From Thermoflexales bacterium (GTDB lineage: Bacteria; Chloroflexota; Anaerolineae; B4-G1): a stretch of 7,940 nucleotides of DNA. Of the stretch, positions 6,320 to 7,940 are shown one piece after another. The DNA lies in assembly GCA_007118795.1 (NCBI GenBank), contig SKQX01000055.1, forward strand, positions 1 through 7,940. Direction: 5' to 3'. The notes below the pieces were generated by a model. The model saw only the letters and a list, made by a program, of their open reading frames with translations. It was not told the origin of the DNA and did no database searches. Position 1 is the first letter of the stretch; the number at the start of each line of letters is the position of its first letter. The translations under genes and the position numbers were made by a program.

Positions 6320-6548
6320 TCAGGAATCGCAGAGGTACCGGCACGCCAGCTGAGCCACGATCTCGACGGGCGTGCACTCAGTGTACTGCTCAACCCAGGT
6401 CGGGTGGCGCGCCTCCAGGGCCGGACGGACGTTCCGGTAGAGGGTGCCGAACTCCTCCAGCGTGAGCGGGCCGCGCTCATTCCCCGTCTCCAGAGCACCA
6501 CGGGAAAGGGCCGGTCACCTGGAGGAAAAAAAGATGGAGTCCCAGGCA
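6320..6548 (-). pseudogene. Small frameshifted or decaying gene, unknown product
   Basis: Two minus-strand frames join into one coherent protein of about 76 residues if one base is restored. The first part starts at ATG 6548 and reads MPGTPSFFPPGDRP, then PVVLWRRG. The second, from about 6480, reads NERGPLTLEEFGTLYRNV and ends TPVEIVAQLACRYLCDS at a TGA (6322-6320). The second part has no ATG, GTG or TTG near its beginning, so it cannot start by itself. It shows the clearest codon bias of this area: most codons end in G or C, and the same positions read on the plus strand do not. The break falls at a run of four Gs (plus-strand CCCC, 6482-6485), where one extra G would merge the frames. This could be an indel error, a recent pseudogene or a -1 slip. 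Three cysteines lie in the C-terminal half. I do not recognise the family. Confidence 0.42.
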
Positions 6549-6563
6549 TCTGGGTGACCCGCC

Positions 6564-6591
6564 TTGCTGCCTGCACTCCCTGGTGTATACT
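6564..6591 (+). promoter_or_regulatory. Candidate promoter of the membrane-protein gene
   Basis: TATACT (6586-6591) matches the -10 consensus in five of six positions. TTGCTG (6564-6569) lies 16 bases upstream and matches the first half of the -35. Start of transcription would be near 6598, leaving a leader of about 70 bases. It is divergent from the small frameshifted gene, whose start is at 6548. Confidence 0.45.
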
Positions 6592-6657
6592 GCGATCGAC
6601 GCGTGCTCCTCCAACGATTGGTCTGGACCGATCCAACGCGATCGGGCAGGAACTGCT

Positions 6658-6665
6658 GAAGGAGG
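6658..6665 (+). promoter_or_regulatory. Strong Shine-Dalgarno that decides the start at 6671
   Basis: GAAGGAGG lies five bases before ATG 6671. The frame stays open back to 6404, but the upstream part is not protein-like and overlaps the candidate promoter, so 6671 is the true start. Confidence 0.85.
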
Positions 6666-6670
6666 ATACG

Positions 6671-7330
6671 ATGCCGGCAGGCCTGAAGGCTGGTCTGGTT
6701 GGCGCAGCTGTGGCTGTGCTGTTGTCCCTGTTGTTGCCGGCACCCCGTGTGGTATGGATCGCCATCGCACCCTCGGTGGTGCTGTACGTGGCCGTTGAGA
6801 TTCTCGCCGCCTATTGGGCAGAGTTTCCCCGTGACGTCGGCAAGGGCGCCAGCGCTGGGGCTGTCGCTGGGCTCGTCACCGGGCTTGCCCATGGCCTGCT
6901 CTATGGCCTCAGCCCAATGATCATCAACGTCGTCCGCTTCATCGAGCGAGACCTCTGGGCCGCCCTCCCACGCCAGTTCCACCAGCTGCTTCGGGGCATC
7001 CGGGCAGCGTGGCGGGTTGGTGATGACCCCGGCATGGCCTCGATCGGGGCCGCTGCTCTCTGGTGCGGGAGCGGAATCATGGTAGCCGTCTCTCTCGGGG
7101 CGGCCGGTGGGGCCGTCTTCTCGTCTCTCCAGAGCGAGAGCCCCACCGCTCCCGAGGAGACCCCACCGCCGGCCCGAAACCGGACGAGTAGGATGGCACC
7201 CTGGACGGGAGGGAGCAACGAGAGGACGAGGCGGCAGTCCTGCTTGCTCCTGTCTCCGTCTACCGGTGCCTTCCTCGATCCGGCCGGGGCGATTCCGGGC
7301 GTCTCTTGGTTCGACCGGGCACACGGCTGA
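6671..7330 (+). CDS. Small polytopic glycine-rich membrane protein, function unknown
   Basis: The protein has 219 residues from the ATG backed by GAAGGAGG. Four hydrophobic segments are visible: about 7-24, 27-49, 59-88 and 121-152. The third and fourth are glycine-zipper-like (GASAGAVAGLVTGLAHG and SLGAAGGAVF), a pattern of tight helix packing. A basic/aromatic amphipathic loop (about 89-120, FIERDLWAALPRQFHQLL) separates them. After residue 153 a Pro/Glu/Thr-rich tail begins (SESPTAPEETPPPA). From about residue 169 the sequence turns Ser/Arg/Gly-rich and no longer looks like a membrane protein tail; a neighbouring frame would end promptly in AGPKPDE-stop near 7192, so a frameshift near 7165-7180 is possible. 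I do not recognise a named family. It resembles the small glycine-rich membrane proteins common in Chloroflexota, an impression I could not test. Confidence 0.75.
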   Translation: MPAGLKAGLVGAAVAVLLSLLLPAPRVVWIAIAPSVVLYVAVEILAAYWAEFPRDVGKGASAGAVAGLVTGLAHGLLYGLSPMIINVVRFIERDLWAALPRQFHQLLRGIRAAWRVGDDPGMASIGAAALWCGSGIMVAVSLGAAGGAVFSSLQSESPTAPEETPPPARNRTSRMAPWTGGSNERTRRQSCLLLSPSTGAFLDPAGAIPGVSWFDRAHG

Positions 7331-7940
7331 GTCTGTGCCCGCTGGCCGCACCTCTCCAACGGCGTCGCGGCGGGCGAGCATCGCCTCGCCCGAATCGTGG
7401 GGTCTGTTGCACGCTGGAGTATCAGCGTCTTCGACCGGCGGGGGGATCAGGGTGACGCGGGGGGCGCCTTCGCCGAGGGCCATAATGATAAGAAGCTCGT
7501 GCCCCTCGAGCAGACTGTCCAATTGGTGAGCGTGGGCGAGGAGATCCGTCTGACCGACTTGGAACAGGTGATCGCCTATGCGGGGCTCGAGACATCGTGC
7601 TCACGAACCCCGATCACACCCGAGCGGCTGCTCACGTGACCACCGTCGGCGGAGCTGCATCCCGACCAGAAAGACACCGATACCCTCCCACCGCATAACC
7701 TCCTGGATCCGATTCTGGAAGTTCGTGAAGCAGGATGTCGGTGTGGACGGGATCGTTGCGCTGGGACATGATGAGTCCGTCGTACGTCGCTTCATCGACG
7801 TAGTCAACGCCATCGAGGACAAGCCCCGTCAGGCGCCCCCTGGTGTCCGCATCATGCCCCGCGCCTTGGGGAAGGACTGCCGTCTGTCAGCCGTCTCTTC
7901 TCGGTGGTGGTCCAACTCTGACGGGAGCCGGTCACCTTGA
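7331..7940 (+). other. About 600 bp without a confident gene; coding-like patches in changing plus-strand frames
   Basis: Two plus-strand stretches look protein-like but neither is convincing alone. The first continues the membrane gene's own frame after its TGA: from GTG 7397 it reads to a stop at 7637-7639 and includes KKLVPLEQTVQLVSVGEEIR. The second is another frame open from 7578 to a TGA at 7940. Only its middle (about 7700-7860, with VVRRFIDVVNAIEDKPRQ) looks coding; its beginning is Ser/Arg/Pro-rich and it has no ribosome binding site. The two overlap, which suggests one former gene broken by indels, or two remnants. On the minus strand the matching frames are rich in His, Asp, Gly and Leu, as antisense shadows are, so plus is preferred. 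No terminator is seen after the membrane gene. No product is recognised. Confidence 0.3.

Noticed and set aside
6521..6561. Plus-strand mini-gene with GGAGG eight bases before ATG 6534
   Set aside because: It encodes only seven residues before a stop.
6404..6670. Upstream extension of the membrane-protein frame to ATG 6404
   Set aside because: The added segment is not protein-like, runs antisense to the coding-biased small gene at 6320-6548 and through the candidate promoter; the strong Shine-Dalgarno lies before 6671.
6515..7522. 335-codon minus-strand frame opposite the membrane-protein gene
   Set aside because: It starts at TTG without a ribosome binding site, is antisense to the well-supported 6671 gene over most of its length, and is rich in Pro, Gly, Arg and His without any recognisable domain.

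Overview
The window is GC-rich bacterial DNA. Its main content is a protein quality-control cluster on the minus strand. Read in the direction of transcription (right to left), the order is a family 2 glycosyltransferase (6139-5153), dnaK (4924-3005), grpE (2913-2266), a zinc-finger-less J-protein of the CbpA/class B type (2077-1052), a small MerR-superfamily CbpM/HspR-like protein (1052-786), and the first 223 codons of an HtrA/DegP-type serine protease that runs off the left edge of the window (671-1). The GC-rich codon use, the dnaK-grpE-dnaJ-regulator order and the polytopic glycine-rich membrane protein suggest a Chloroflexota- or Actinomycetota-like bacterium. That placement is inference from gene order and protein style; no marker in the window settles it.

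How the genes work together: DnaK is the ATP-driven Hsp70, GrpE its nucleotide exchange factor, and the CbpA-like J-protein delivers substrates and stimulates ATP hydrolysis. The small CbpM/HspR-like protein overlaps the J-protein gene by one base and is probably its modulator, a transcriptional repressor of the cluster, or both. The HtrA protease, anchored to the outer face of the membrane, would degrade what cannot be refolded outside the cytoplasm. Gaps inside the cluster are 91 bp (dnaK-grpE), 188 bp (grpE-J-protein) and 114 bp (cbpM-htrA). The first holds a long imperfect hairpin and the third a bulged inverted repeat. dnaK has a strong ribosome binding site and two candidate promoters in the 228 bp behind it.

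The right quarter (6140-7940) is different. It holds a short minus-strand coding-like stretch that needs a one-base frameshift to be read as one protein (6548-6320). Divergent from it is a plus-strand gene for a small polytopic glycine-rich membrane protein (6671-7330) with an excellent Shine-Dalgarno and a plausible promoter. About 600 bp of plus-strand sequence follows, with coding-like patches that change frame and have no recognisable product. This end looks like accessory or decaying sequence, or sequence with indel errors. I see no tRNA, rRNA, CRISPR array, insertion sequence or integrase.
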